A stretch of DNA of 64,000 nucleotides from positions 877,240-941,239 of the forward strand of contig JAVSML010024600.1 of assembly GCA_038503035.1 (NCBI GenBank). The letters run 5' to 3'. Below, one piece after another: positions 1 to 12,614 of the stretch. Within the stretch, counting starts at the first letter, position 1. Every line of letters begins with the position of its first letter. The notes beneath the pieces were generated by a model. It did not search any database and was not told the DNA's origin. It saw nothing but the letters and a program-made list of their open reading frames with translations. The position numbers were made by a program, and so were the translations under genes. This stretch comes from Crocodylus rhombifer (lineage: Eukaryota; Chordata; Crocodylia; Crocodylidae).

Positions 1-585
1 ACATCATAAAGCCACTATGCAGTTCAGCAGAGTTCATTCTAACTGACAGTTTCTGTTCAGGAGAGGCTAGGGACTGACATAACAAGGTATATTACAAAGT
101 AGACTTGACATACATTGGCAGGGAAGCTAATATTGCACTAGGCCTGGCTTCAGTCAATTTAATCATTCTATAATTTATCCCAATCCAAATTCATCAAAAT
201 AAAACCTAACCTTCTGCTGAAAACTGAAGCCCACTGTGGTAGTGACCTGGTCGTGTCTCTTAGCAGCAAAAAATAGTGTCTGCTTGAAAGAAATTCTTGC
301 TGAAGCATCCTGTGATGCCTAAACCAGCTTTCTTAGGGTTGAACCAAGATTTCTGCTGCTTATCTATGCATCACAAAATATATTACAGCTAAAAAGTGTA
401 AAAGAAAACTGTTTGTAGTTAAGTGCTTGCTAGGGCTCTGTGATGTTCAGACTAGGCATTTCCTGTAATTTGTTAATGCATTATAAAATATATGCCAAAA
501 CTTAAGAGTGTAATTAAAGTTTTAAACCTAGTTAAAGCCAGCTTCGTTAGTGATGGCACAGCTGAAATTAATCATAAGGAAAGTT
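1..585. other. AT-rich intronic sequence, no feature recognised
   Basis: Presumed PARP8 intron 2. No exon, RNA gene or recognisable repeat was seen here. Confidence 0.5.
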
Positions 586-1009
586 TGTAGCATAACACCT
601 GTAATTGGCTGTAAGCTGACAGCATCGTTCAAAACTTATAAATTTGCTAGCACATCCAGAAATCGACAGAAGGGACATGCAGCGTGGTAAAGAAAGCTAT
701 CGCTGTAAGGAAGAGTAGTTGACCTGGCTTCTGTTGGCCAGTGAATTTTAAGGAGCCAAAAGACTAAATACCAGGGTCCTTCCCAGTACCCCCTTGGACA
801 GCGCAGATTTGGGATGGCTGACTTCACTGGATCTTGAGAGGCTTGTCGTATAAAAGGCATCAAAAGGGACTGTCGATAAGTTGCTGACTCAGAATTTTAC
901 TATCTGTCTTTGTTGTATTGTTAAGCTTTGCGTAGTTCCGTGTTCGTTAGATCAATAAACCTTTTTACCTTTTACTCGTGACCACTCCCTCAATCCCAAA
1001 CCCTCTACA
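586..1009 (+). mobile_element. LTR-like block (possible solo LTR), plus orientation
   Basis: A block starting TGTAGCATAACACC and ending CTACA contains a TATA box (gtataaaagg near 849-858) and, about 100 bp further, an AATAAA polyadenylation signal (953-958) followed by a T-rich stretch. The order U3, TATA, poly(A) signal, U5 is that of a retroviral-type LTR. No internal gag/pol sequence follows and no clear target duplication flanks it, so the boundaries are approximate. It could be another type of promoter-bearing repeat. Confidence 0.45.
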
Positions 1010-2344
1010 GGTAGCTGGGACAGTCCACAATTAAACTTTGCCCCCAAGTTGTGCTCCCCAACTATTATACTGTATAAAGCAAAAACCCTGATTGGGGTAA
1101 GATTCTCAGGCCTAATTAAAGAAAGTGCAGACCTCTGCATGAAATTAGTCTTTTCCCTCTCTTTTATGCATAGTACCTCATGACAATTATAATTCATCCA
1201 TCATAACTAGCAATGTTAACAATAACACTGGTGTCATCAGGACAAACCATGTGCATCTTGAGAACTTCCATGTAGGTAATTCTGGTCATCTAAGGAAATA
1301 AAACACAACAGGCAAGTCCACTGTCTTATAATCATTATTATACTTGGTTGGAAAGCTATTAGCTTAATATGATCGTCCTTGGTTACATTCAAACAGTTAA
1401 TGTTTTGATAAATACTTCAAAATTTAATTCAATTATTCTTTTTAGTTATTTTGAAATCTGTTCATTAGCAAAATCTTTGCCTTTCCCCTTGCAGGCTTAA
1501 AGTTTGTTTTTAAATGAGCCTAACTGTACCAGGAAGTATATTATTGACATAGGGCAAATACAAACTATGTCAACAACACCTAGTTATTGTTTCTCCTTGT
1601 AAAGAGCACAGAACAAGCATAATTCTGCAGTATCTAATTCTGCACACAGAACTAAAAGGTCATATACTTCACTAACTAATCAACGTACTGCATAAGACTC
1701 AGTAATTTAAAAGAAAAGAGCTTATTTTGTACAGCTTAATGTGAAGGTTTTACATGATAAAGGTTACTTAGACCTCTACATCCCCTTGACCTGCACAAAA
1801 GAGAGAAAAGCAGACATAAAAAAGTATTGAGGGGCAGTGCAAAGGGAAAAGCAGTTTTGTAGGTCATTCTTCCTCTGCACAGCTACCTGTTTTCTACAAA
1901 ACGGCCACATGACTTGAGCCCACTGATAAAATTATGTAGGTCCAAAGAGTTGGATAGAAGAAAGAGAAAGGCACTGCATTAAATAACACTATTGTAATTA
2001 AATAAATCTGCCCCAAAACATACAGTCTCAAGAGAACTGGAGCTGCAGCCCTTGCCGTGAGAAGGAAATTCCAAATGAAATGGCCTCAGTCTAGTTTTTC
2101 CTCAAGTTAAAACAAATGCAAGTCCACTAAAATTAGTGGAGCTAAATCTATTTACAACACAGGATGTTTTGGCCCTTAATATGCAAAGCAGAGCTGATAT
2201 ACTGAAAATGTAAAACCAAGCACATATTTGTCATGCACAGAGTAACATGTGCAAGCATGAAATAAAACAGTAGAGAAAAAATAGTGATTCTGGTACTATT
2301 AAAGCAGATACTTACTAGTTACAGCAACAAAAAGTTACAGATTT
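1010..2344. other. AT-rich intronic sequence, no feature recognised
   Basis: Presumed intronic DNA between an LTR-like block and a CR1. Only short chance ORFs are present. Confidence 0.5.
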
Positions 2345-5260
2345 CATACACATTAGGGCTGGAAGGGACCTCAGAAGATCATCAAGACCAGCCCCCTGCC
2401 CAAAGGGCAGGAAGTCAGCTGTGGTCATAGGATCCCAGCAAGATAAGCATCCAATTTGCTCTTGAAGGTGTTCAATGTAGGTGCTTGAACCACCTCTGAT
2501 GGTAGGCTATTCCAGACCTTGGGGGCTTGGACAGTGAAGAAATTTTTCCTTAAGTCCAGCCTGAAATGGTCTTGTAGTAGTTTATAACCGTTCAACCTCT
2601 TCATCCCTTGGGGTGCTCTAGTGAACAAACGTTCCCCCAGGTACTGGTGGTCACCCCTGATAAACTTATAGGTGGCCATCAGATCACCCCTGAGCCTGCA
2701 CTTTTCCAGGCTAAAGAGCCCCATAGCTCTCAGCCTGTCATCGTAAGTCTGTTTTCCTGACCTCTGATCATGCACGTGGCTCTCCTCTGCACCCTCTCAA
2801 GCTTCTCCACATCCTTTTTGAATTGTGGAGCCCAAAACTGGATGCAGTACTCCAGCTGCAGCCTCACCAAGGCTGAGTACAAGGGGAGAATGACGTCCCA
2901 GGATTTGCTTGAGATGCATCTATGGATGCAAGCCAGCTTTTTGTTCACTTTACTAGCCGCAGCATCACATTGAAGGCTCATGTTCATCTTGTGGTCAATG
3001 ATGACTCCCAAGTCTCTTTCTTCTGTGGTGCTAGCCAGCATAGCACTGCCGAGCCTGTAAGGATGCTGCAGGTTTTTCCTTCCAAGGTGGAGAACCTTGC
3101 ACACCATCAGGTTCTTGTCTGCCCATTTGCTGAGCCTGTCCAGGTCAGCCTGGATCTCCCTCCTGTCTTCAGGTGTGTATGCTTTGCCCCAAAGTTTGGT
3201 GTCATTGGCGAACTTGGCCAATCCGCTCCTGACTCCAATGTCCACATCATTAATGAAGATGTTAAACATTACGGGTCCAAGGACAGAGCCCTGGGGGACC
3301 CCAATGGTCACAGGGCACCATGACGATTGACTTCTGTCAATTACTACCCTCTGGGTCTGACCATGGAGCCAATTTCCCAGCCAGCAGATCATGGTGGACC
3401 CAAGGCCACAACTGGCCAGTTTTGCCAAGTGGTGACCATGGGATACTAGATCGAAGGATTTTTTGAAGTCAAGGTATATGACATCAATCTCTTCTCCCTT
3501 GTCCAGGTGATGGGTCACCTGGTCATAAAAGGAAATGAGATTGGTCAAGCAAGACCTACCCGCAACAAACCCGTGCTGGCTGTCTCTCAGGATGCTGGTG
3601 TCAGCCAGTCCATTAAGGATGGCCTCTAATAAACTTTTCTAAGACCTTCCACAGGATAGAGGTCAGGCTGACGGGCCTATAGTTAGCCGGATCCACTTTC
3701 CTCCCTTTCTTGAAGATAGGCACCACGTTGGCCTTCTTCCAGTCTTCAGGCACTACACCAGAGCACCAGGAGTTCTCAAAGATCCGTGCCAGAGGCTGGG
3801 ATATGATGCTCGCCAGCTTCTTAAGTACCCTGGCGTGTAGATTGTCAGGGCCAGCTGACTTGAAGGTATCCAGCCTGTCAAGGTGTTCCTTCACAAGGTC
3901 AGCTTCAATCGAGGGTAAGCAATCTCCCTCACCTGGGCCTCTCTGACCCACAGTGGGCAGGGGCATCCCATGGGACTGACGAAAGATCGACAGAAAGTAC
4001 CTATTCAATAGGTTGGCTTTTTCCTGGGCATCAGTTGTCAGTTGTCCCATCTGGTTTAGCAGGAGTCCAATGTTGCCCTTGCTTTTCCTCCAGCTCCCCA
4101 CATATCTGAAAAAGGACTTTTTATTGTCCTTGATACTTCAAGCTAGTTGGAGTTCAGTTGCAGCCTTGGCTTTCCTGGTTTGCTCCCTGCAGGACCAGAC
4201 CAGTGCAGAATATTCCTTGTTGGAGGTGAATCCCATCCTCCATCCTTTGTAGGCCTTTCTTTTTAGCCTTGGGAGGTCTCCTAGATCCCTGGAGAGCCAG
4301 GGGGGCTGCTGTGCACTCTTGCAGCCTTTCCTCTGAGATGGAATAGAATTAGCTTGTGCATTGAGGATCACTCCCTTGAGGAGCAACAACTTTTCCTTGA
4401 ACTCCCCTCCCCCTGGGGTCGTGGTCCTTTAGGGCCTCACTAACAAGCCTCCTGAGATTATCGAAGTCGGCTTTCCTGAAGTCAAGGACTTCAGTGTTGT
4501 TGATTGACTTGCTAGCTTTGCGGCAGATGGTGAAGTTGATCAGCTCATGGTCACTGTCACCCAGCTTCCCATCGATCACTAGGTCGCCAATTAGGTCATC
4601 CCCAGTAGCCAGTACCAAGTCGAGCAGCGCTTTACCTCTCATTGACCTGTAGATTTCTTCAGTCAGGTAGAGGTCATCCATGTACGAGAGGAAGCTTTGT
4701 GACTGCTCAAATTTTGCTGAGTGATGCTCCCACAAGATTTCTGGGTAGTTGAAGTCACCCATGACAACCATGGTCTTGGAGCATGCGGCCTCAGCCAGTT
4801 CCCAGGTGAACTCCTGGTCAAGCTCTTAACTTTGGGTGGGAGGTTTGTAGTAGACTCCCACTGTTGCGTCCTCTGTGCTGTGTTCCCCATGGATTTTAAC
4901 CTAGAGGATCTCCAGTTGTCCACCCTAGCCACCAACATCAGCTTACAGGCATGCATAGCTTTCCTTAACATAGAGAGCTACACCCCCACCCCTTTTATGT
5001 AGTCTCTCTCTCCTGTACAGGGTATAGCCATCTATATCCGTGGTCCAGTCATGGGTGGAGTCCCACCAGGTCTCCTTATTCCTATGATGTTGTAATTATT
5101 TGTGTTAAGCAGGACGAGGAGTTCCTCCTGCTTATTACCCAAGCTCCTGGCATTTGTGTACAGGGAGGCAAGTGTCCCCTTGAATTCCACCAGCATCTCA
5201 GAGAGATCATCATAAATACAGCCACCAAAGAAAGATACATTTTTTAAAACTCCACCAAAG
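2345..5260 (-). mobile_element. CR1 LINE, nearly complete ORF2, heavily decayed
   Basis: A minus-strand CR1 non-LTR retrotransposon. The 3' end (left) has the CR1 tail with the 'ggctggaagggacctcag' signature near 2359. Reading right to left, endonuclease remains begin around 5190 (LYTNARSLGNKQEELL), then GDFNYPEI near 4755 and GDSDHELI near 4560. Reverse transcriptase follows: NYRPVSLTSI near 3690, YLDFKKSFDLVSH near 3470, GVPQGSVLGP near 3300 and FANDTKLWG near 3210. The C-terminal region ends near 2425 (FKSKLDAYLAGIL). The order of domains matches CR1 ORF2. Several frameshifts split it, and the catalytic FADD box reads FAND, so it is inactive. The CR1 tail lacks a long poly(A), as usual for the family. 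Confidence 0.92.
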
Positions 5261-5265
5261 TCATA

Positions 5266-6470
5266 GGCCATGTGTAGATGAAACGAGGGGCATGTATGCA
5301 CTGCACTTTAAAGCAGGTTAAATGCTTTTGCACCATTTTAGCGGTGCTGGAGTTTGCATGCATCAGCAGCGTATTGTGCAGTAATTCCAGCCTCTGTAGC
5401 AAATTCGGCAGTGTAACGCGTCTTAATGACTTGGGGCGCAGCAAACTAAAATTCGAGGAGTTTTAGTTTGGTGCCCTACAGGCGCAGAGCGAAGCATTGG
5501 GGTCCATGCAGCTCAGGGACTCTGCAGGAAACCTGTACAGGCAGCCTGGCAGCAGCCCAGCAAGGCAGGCTCTGCCCAAGTTCTATTTTCTTCCCCCCCT
5601 GGAGTCTGCCTGAGCTGTGCAGGGGCCTGGTGCTTCCCTTCATAGCTGCAGTGCCCCCAAGGACTGCCTGAGTTAGGTGTCTATTTGTATCCTTCAAGTA
5701 TCACGGGCTTTAAGGCCCACCTAGCTAACTAATAGCCCTTACTGTGGGGCCAATGGGTGAAAGATACAATAGAATTCTTGGGACAACAAAAGCAAAAAAC
5801 AGAACAGGAATGTTCAAAGGGTCAAAACGTGAAAATAAGTGTGCCTGAGGGGGAAACGGAGCAAAGCCCCCTGAGCCGCACCCACCGGTCCTCAAAGCCA
5901 TCCAAGGAGCTGGTGGATGTCGCCCACTGATGCTCCGCCCAGCGATGTGCATGGACAAGTGAAAGGAAACCGGCCCCACAGTCTCTGGGAACCTTCCTGG
6001 CCAGAGCCTCCTTCCTGGTTAAATACAGGGCCCACTTCACCAGGGCCAGGAAGAGGTTGACCAGGGGGTCCCAGGACTTGGGGCGGCCATGCATCGGGTG
6101 ACCAAAAACAAAAAGGTGGGGGTGTGAAATTCAACCAGAACCTCAAGAGGAGGCTCTGGAGGTAGAGGTGCTGCATCCTGGTGCACTCAAGGATCATGTG
6201 TGCCAGTGAGTCAGGTGCCTGAGGGTGAGTGCTTCCTTGGGGAAGACCGCTGCTGCTGTGGAGGGAAGCACCAGCCTCCCCCACCTCTCTCTTGCAGGCA
6301 AGGGACCACTCCACCCACCGGAAGCTCGCCCTCCCCTCCCCACCACTGGAGAGACAGGTAAGTTCAGGTGTGTGCACGACACAGGGGTTTAATGTGCTCT
6401 AATTTGCAGTGGTGTTTTTAAAAACCCACTGCTTCAATTCAGGACCCCCATTCCGTCTACACATGCCCTT
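5266..6470. mobile_element. TIR-bounded non-autonomous DNA transposon carrying LINE sequence
   Basis: The two edges are inverted relatives: the left reads ggccatgtgtagatgaaacg (5266-5285), and the right (about 6450-6470), reverse-complemented, reads aagggcatgtgtagacggaa. Similar 'GGGCATGT(C/G)TACA' ends recur at 28227-28692 and 52949-53202, so this is a MITE-like family, probably hAT-related. The interior is unusual, holding the 3' end of a Tx1-like LINE (annotated separately). Whether the LINE inserted into the MITE or was captured by it cannot be told from one copy. Confidence 0.55.
5722..6390 (-). mobile_element. Tx1-like LINE ORF2 C-terminal fragment
   Basis: Minus-strand frames contain DSLAHMILECTRMQHLYLQ followed by LLLRFWLNFTPPPF (6100-6220), then LVNLFLALVKWALYLTRKEA (6005-6070). 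This Cys/His-containing zinc-binding stretch followed by a 'KWAIY-TRK' motif is typical of the C-terminus of Tx1/L1-clade LINE ORF2 proteins as I know them. Frameshifts separate the pieces. The segment after the last motif would be the 3' UTR. Family assignment is from motif memory only. Confidence 0.6.
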
Positions 6471-8626
6471 AATTACAAATGATTCTACCATAATTACAAA
6501 TGATATAAACTGCTTTCATCTGAATTTCATGTCTACAGAGGATACTAGCTTTCTTTATACAATCATCAGACAAAAATTACAAGGAAAGCTTTGTTGTGAT
6601 AGCTATCACCGTTCATCAAGTGATAAGGCATGTTGGACATGAAGAACAACCAAGTCTAATGAACTTTCACTCTCCTCAAAAGTGAATCTTTTTTCTGTGT
6701 CTAACTCAGTAAAAAATATCTGACTGTGGCCCTCCTAGTATGCTATGCTTTTTTTTAATCAAATTATGATCAAAACAATGCCAGAAGACACACAGTTCCT
6801 TAATTTGTACCAGTGCCTAATAAGAAGAACAGATGGTTCAAAATACAACATAAATGTGCTCAATTATAACACATTAGGCTAATGACTGATACTTGTCCAA
6901 GACCAAAAGGGTTGAAATCATTGCCAACTAAGGCATGAATGACTGGCTTTTCTTCCAAAGTTGATGCTTTAAGGTGTAAATCTCAAAATTAGAAGTCTCC
7001 AACTCTTAAACACAAAAACTTTTAAAATAAACCTGTGACTAATAAAGTGGCATTTGTCATTGGTTTAATAAGCCATGTCAGCAGCTCAGGAATAATACAG
7101 GAGATGGAAGTCAGAGCAAGAGCAGCAAGGTGCAGAAGAACAAGAGGAACCCACACACCCCTTTGCCCGAGTCAGAGGGTAGCACATAATCAAGTCAGAC
7201 TGCAGAGGCAGACAGTGAGAATGGATCTTGAGTTGGAAAATACTTAATCTTATTTCATAAGTTACTAGTAGGCATTCCTGCACTTGATTGTCAAGTGAAG
7301 CAATCTTACAAGAGGAATCAAAAAGAGATTTTTATGTTTAGCCTAGCCAAATAACAATGCTGAGGAGGCATATGACTGCTCTCTATAAATACATATGGGG
7401 GGAGGAGGCAGGATGATAAACATGAGGGAAAGAAAAGCTATTTAACCTAAAGGCCAGTGTTAACACAAAAACAGATAGGTATAAACTGGTTACCAATACA
7501 TCTAGTCAGGAAATTAATTGAAGGTTGGGAGCCAGAGGGGAGAAGCTCTAGTACCAGGCCAAGATTTTACTGTGAACTGTGTAATTTCTAAACAGGATAT
7601 ATATTAAGCATGGTTGCCTGCGACAGCAGGGAACTAGACTCAGTGGCCCACTGAAGTCCCATCCCGTCCTATGTGCAAAGACATCTGGGTTTCCCTTCCC
7701 AGAAAACCATTTCTCTAGTGAGCTGGTTTCCTCCTCACACAGTTCATCGTGTATTCTCTTTTTTCTTTGATGCTTTCTGTAAACGCATTCTCTTCCCAGC
7801 CTACATCTTCAAGGCTTAGGGGGTGGTTGCTCTCCACATACATCTGCTATAGCAGAAGCTAGAAATAATCCTGTCATTTCAGTGAATCACTAAAACACAC
7901 CAAGGCTGAATAAGTTTCTTAATACTTGGTTGATTGGGGATTATCTATTACTAGAATCTAGTGCAGGTATAACTGCATCTGAACCGACCTGCATATAGGA
8001 ACATCCCCTGAGGCCACTTCTGAGTCTGGAAGAGATTATGTCCCAAAAATTTGAAGGTGCAAATGAGAAAACAAGCACCCCATAATTTGAACAGGAGAAA
8101 GGAATAGGCCAGAAAGTCATTTTCTGAGGAGCTAGGGGGAAAGGGAAGAGAATCATAGCCAATAAGGATTTTAGGGGAGAAAAAGGCCATCCACTTTATG
8201 CCTAATGGACAAAAAACAGACACTACTCCCACAGGGAAAAGAAAGATAACTGTGGCTCTATTTGGGAGAATGGGTTAGATACTCAGAGATTATTGTGATG
8301 AGTAATTTACAAATGCAGAGATGTGATGAACTACAATAAGCAAAAATTAAAATAGGCTGGAAGATAACGCTGTTTCTGTATTTGGTGAAATGAGTCGTGG
8401 AAGAAACAAGGTAGATTCTGACAGCACTCTGAGGACTCAAGTGATGTCAAAGCCCCCAAGGATTGTGAGTGGCATGGTAACAATCATGAACTGTACATTC
8501 TCTTGAAAATTGTAAGGAAAAGCAAAGGACTTGTAACAGAGTTAGGTTAGGCTCTCTGACAGCCTGGTCTCTGTCTGATTGGGCTTATGCTTCAACCTGT
8601 TGTAACAAGTGAACTTTGGTGTGATT
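6471..8626. other. Intronic sequence, no feature recognised
   Basis: AT-rich intronic DNA with short chance ORFs only. No splice-flanked coding segment or recognised repeat was seen. Confidence 0.45.
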
Positions 8627-10075
8627 GTTTCATAGTTGGTAGGGTCGGAAGGGACCTAAGCAGATCATCTAGTCAGACCTCCTGTTATGGGCAGGAAAGG
8701 ATGCTGGGGTCAAATGATGGTGGCTGTCTAGCCTCCTTTTGAAGACGCCCAGGGTAGGGGCAAGCACCACTTCCCTTGGAAGTTGGTTCTAGCTCCTAGC
8801 AGCCCTGACCATGAAGTAGCGCCTTCTGATGTCTAGCCTGAATCAACTCTCAGTCAACTTATGGCCGTTGTTCCTTGTTACCCCTGGTAGTGATCAGGGG
8901 AACAGGGACTCTCCCATTGCCTGCTGGTCCCCCCTGGCAAATTTATAGGTGGCCACCAGATCCCCTCTCAGCCTCCTCTTGTGGAGGCTGAATAGGTTCA
9001 GGTCCCGTAGCCTCGCCTCATAGGGCCTGCCCTGCTGCCCCAATCATGCGAGTGGCCCTCCTCTGGACCCTCTCAATGCTGTCCACATTTCTCCTGAAGT
9101 GCGGCACCCAGAACTGGAAGCAGTACGTCAACTGCGCCCTGACCAGTGCTGCATAGAGGGGGAGGATCACCTCCTTGGACCTGCTCATGATGCATCTGTG
9201 GATGCATGACAAAGTGCGGTTAGTCTTCCTGACTGTGTCCTGACCTTGGCAGCCCATGTTTATCTTGGAGTCAATGATGACTCCAAGATCCTTTTCTGCC
9301 TCTGTGCTGATGAGAAGGGAGTTCCCCAGCCTGTAGGTATGGTGCTGGTTCTTCCTCTCCAAGTGCAATACCTTGCACTTGTCAGTATTGAATCCCATCC
9401 TATTCTCATCTACCCATCTCTATCACCTGTCGAGATCTAATTGTAGCCTGTCCCTCTCTTCTAGCGTGCTCACTTCTCCCCATATCTTAGTGTCATCTGC
9501 GAACTTAAACAAGGTGCTTTTCACCCCCTTGTCCAAATCGCCCATGAAGATGTTGAACAGTGCAGGCCCGAGAACCAAGCCCTGGGGAACCCCACTGCCC
9601 ACATCCCTTCAGGTCAAAAATGACCCATCCACCACCACTCTCTGGGTGCAGCCCTCCAGCCAATTTACAATCCATCTGACTGTGTAGTCAACACCACAGA
9701 CGCCTAATTTTTTAATGAGGATGGGGTGAGAGACAGTGTCGAAGGCCTTCCTAAAGTCCAGGAAGATTACATCCACCGCGACACCTGCATCCAAGGCTTT
9801 TGTGACCTCGTCATAGAAGGCCACCAGGTTGGTCTGACAGGACCTGCCTCTAATGAACCCATGTTGATTGCCTCTAAGCATAAACTCCCATGCTGGCCTC
9901 TCACAGATGTGCTCCTGGATAATTTTCTCAAAGAGCTTCCCCAGGACCAAGGTAAGACTAACAGGTCTATAGTTTCCTGGATCCTCTTTCCTCCCTTTTT
10001 TGGCCCTTTTCCGGTCGTCAGGCACCTCACCAGAGCACCACGAGCGCTCATAAAGCTGTGCCAGGGGTTGTTGTA
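8627..10075 (-). mobile_element. CR1 LINE, 5'-truncated (reverse transcriptase half)
   Basis: The minus-strand CR1 3' end is at the left (ggtagggtcggaagggac near 8640). Frames from right to left encode GNYRPVSLTLVLGKLFEKII (about 9975), VIFLDFRKAFDTVSHPILIK (about 9740), a region equivalent to GVPQGS...LGP near 9580, then MGFNTDKCKVLHLERKNQHH and VQRRATRMIGAAGQ (9018-9398). The left tail matches the younger CR1 at 20849-21984, so both belong to the same subfamily. Truncated at the 5' end within the RT domain and broken by frameshifts. Confidence 0.9.
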
Positions 10076-10758
10076 GGGGAGGGAATTGTAGTCCCAGAGA
10101 AGCTTTTCCCGGGTGCTCGCAGCCTGCACGTGAGGGGGAGGTGGGGAGACTCACCTGTCCCGCGCAGAGGAGAGTGCCCCATTGAATTCTCAATGGTAGA
10201 GAAAGATACTGCAGGCGGGGATTGCAAAACCACGGGTTTTCACTGAGCAGTGGAACGGAACATAAACCCCTCCCCGGGGTGCAGGAGCCCAGTAGTAAGC
10301 TGCATGGTGCTTGCCAGAGCCTCTGCTGAGGGGGAGGAGCCAGGTTCTGGCTGAAGGAGGTTGGCTTCACCTACCCCGCAGGAGGGGTGACTGGTACAAG
10401 ACTCATCCAGGGGGGATCTATGACTGCTACACTGTAGACTATAAGACCCTGAAGGGGTTTACACATGTCAGTGAGTCAGAACTTTGCTGTGTCTCCCGTG
10501 GGGATGGTGAGTGCATGTAAAAGACTGGGTTGTTACTTACATCCAGGACCAGTGTGAATTTCATCATGGGGAGTTGTACAACATCACTACAAGCAACATA
10601 AGACAAAACTCATCTAGGAACCAACCTGAGGGTTGAGTGTAAGGGGTTCTCACCAGCCCCGACTGCTCGCAAATTTCCAAAAAAAAAGAGGCTATTTGGG
10701 GCTTCATGCTGCTGTAGCATATGTATAATAGTTATTAGTATATAATAATTATTAGTAT
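10076..10758. other. Unassigned moderately GC-rich repeat-like sequence
   Basis: Between a CR1 and an LTR-like block. An open frame continues from the CR1 into this stretch, but it has no CR1 similarity and looks accidental. No clear family recognised. Confidence 0.4.
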
Positions 10759-11170
10759 TGTGAGGGGGACGCGCACTAGGGGCGGCCGTGAACTCCCTAG
10801 CGCCGCCTACCGTCACATTAGGGTGACGTAGCACCCTCAGAACCTCGCCCGCCACGACTTTGATGGTGAAAGATATAGGATGTGGAGGCTGCCCGTTTCC
10901 CTACTGGACGGTCTTGATACGTCCCTATCCCAGACTGGGGATTCAGTAAGCTTCCGGCCTTAAGGGCAATGCGTGCCTCCAAGCCTCCCCCTTAGCACAC
11001 CCCAAGCCTCGCAGCTGTTCCGGGGGACGCTTGTATGGTCCCTAGCCCCTCGGGTGCCCCTTGTTCTCACTGTAGGGCACCGGGCTTTTCGCCCACTCGG
11101 CGCCTCCTGGGGTCGGGTTCTAGCCGGCGCCTGGCTAAATCGCCGGCTCTACCTGAGTCTGGAGCCTTCT

Positions 11171-11345
11171 CGCCGCCCTAGCCTCGGCGCCCTTGGGCCG
11201 GCACACTCTCGCCGCCCTAGCCTCGGCGCCCTTGGGCCGGCACACNNNNNNNNNNGCACTGCCTTAGCCTTCGCTCTATCGCCGCCCTAGTCTCGGCGCC
11301 CTTGGGTCGGCTTTGTCGCCGCCTTAGTCCCGGCGCCCTCGGGCC
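11171..11345. repeat. 39-bp GC-rich tandem repeat spanning an assembly gap
   Basis: Two adjacent near-identical 39-bp units (core cgccgccctagcctcggcgc) precede ten Ns at 11246-11255. At least two diverged units follow. The copy number across the gap is unknown, and the gap is probably an assembly collapse of this tandem. Confidence 0.8.
11246..11255. other. Assembly gap (10 N)
   Basis: Ten undetermined bases inside a tandem repeat. The true length is unknown. Confidence 0.98.
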
Positions 11346-12614
11346 GGCTAGCTAGGCCTGGCTACGTTGCCTTGCGGGGCCTTGCCCCGCTGGGGCCTTG
11401 CCCTCTCAGGGCTGGCTCCGCGGCTCGCGCACTGTCGTTGCCCCGCTCCGGGGCCTTGCCCTCCTGAGGCTGTACCGCGCTGTCCGCGCTGCGCCCTCTC
11501 CGGGCTTGGGGCTCAGGTGGCCGCAGCCGTACCTGGCCCCCTTGACCCTTCCTGGGGTCTTTTGCCCCCCTGGGCAAAGTGCCGTCTTTACGGGCCGGGG
11601 TCCAACCCCGTGCTCCGTGCCTCGCCGGCACCACCAGTTGTGCCCCTCTGGCACTGTGCCCCTACCGGGCACTCGGAGCCCCCAGACTGCTGGGGCTCCT
11701 TACAGGCCGGGGTCCCACCCCGTGCTCCGTGCCTTGCCGGCACCAAACGCTGTGCCTCCCTGGCACTGTGCCCAACTGGGCACTGGGAACCCCCAAGCTG
11801 TGGGGAAGCTCCCCTTGAGGCCTCCTCGCTCCCCTACAGCCTCCCCGATCCTCCGGATAACTGTAACTTAAGAGTCAAGCCATCTGGCTCTAACACAAAC
11901 AAAGGCTCCACACGCCTAATAGCTCCAAGCCCCACCAGGGCTCTCAGTCCTACCTGCAGTCAGGGCGCTGCTGTTCCCTGCATCATTGCAGCCGGTTAGC
12001 GCGATGAAGTAGTAGCCACTAACCCCGGCCGCTCAGCTCAGCTCAGCCGCAGAGCTCCTGCTCCTGCGGCAGCCAGGAGGGAACGGTGTCTCAGGCTCTG
12101 GCCTGAGCTGGTTATAAAGGCCAGGCCCTGCCCTCTTCCGGTCATGTGACCACCTGGTTACCCCTGGCAACCAGGCACCTGGGCTGCCTGGGTGATTGAC
12201 AGCCCTGCCAATCACCCTCACACTCACGGGGCACCTCGGTGACTCCGTGACAAGTATCTTTGTTGGTGTATATATTGATCCTTATGGTCTTTTCTACCTT
12301 TCCTTTTTCTCCCTATGTAAATAAATCGTATATAGTTATGTATTGAGTATTGTCTGATAGAAGATTGCAGGTGTCCTCCTGTAGGGAGACTCCCCACACT
12401 TTAGGAAGGGGAGCTCCAAGACAGAGACCCCAGGGATCCATAATTGGCTGCAGTTGGCAGGTAGTTCCACTGCCCAGGCTACACACTGAAATGGCAAATA
12501 TTAAATCCTCTAACCATAAAGAAATATAGGACTGCTTGTACAGTGTGAGTTAATAAAAAAATGAAGGTGTTCCTGTATTGGGAAGGTTCACAAAAGAAAA
12601 CCAGGTAGCTTGCT

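Larger units (their letters stand above)
10759..12490 (+). mobile_element. GC-rich LTR-like block with internal tandem repeats
   Basis: Starts near TGTGAGGGGGACGCGC. It is very GC-rich until about 12100, then has a TATA box (gttataaagg, 12111-12120) and an AATAAA signal (12320-12325) about 200 bp later, followed by a U5-like stretch. This order suggests an LTR in plus orientation with an expanded U3. A 39-bp tandem (about 11171-11345, interrupted by the N gap) and a second tandem of about 118 bp (about 11585-11815) lie within U3. No retroviral protein remains were seen, and exact ends and target duplication are not resolved. Confidence 0.45.

Noticed and set aside
2730..3548. Reverse transcriptase as part of a retron or defence system
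   Set aside because: Motifs, order and tail are those of a CR1 LINE. Nothing prokaryotic surrounds it.
11171..11345. Possible CRISPR-like array (39-bp repeated units)
   Set aside because: Units are directly adjacent with no spacers, and the context is vertebrate repeat DNA.
11367..11999. 210-codon plus frame with Cys/Pro-rich repeats
   Set aside because: Tandem repeats in the LTR-like block produce it. No known domain.
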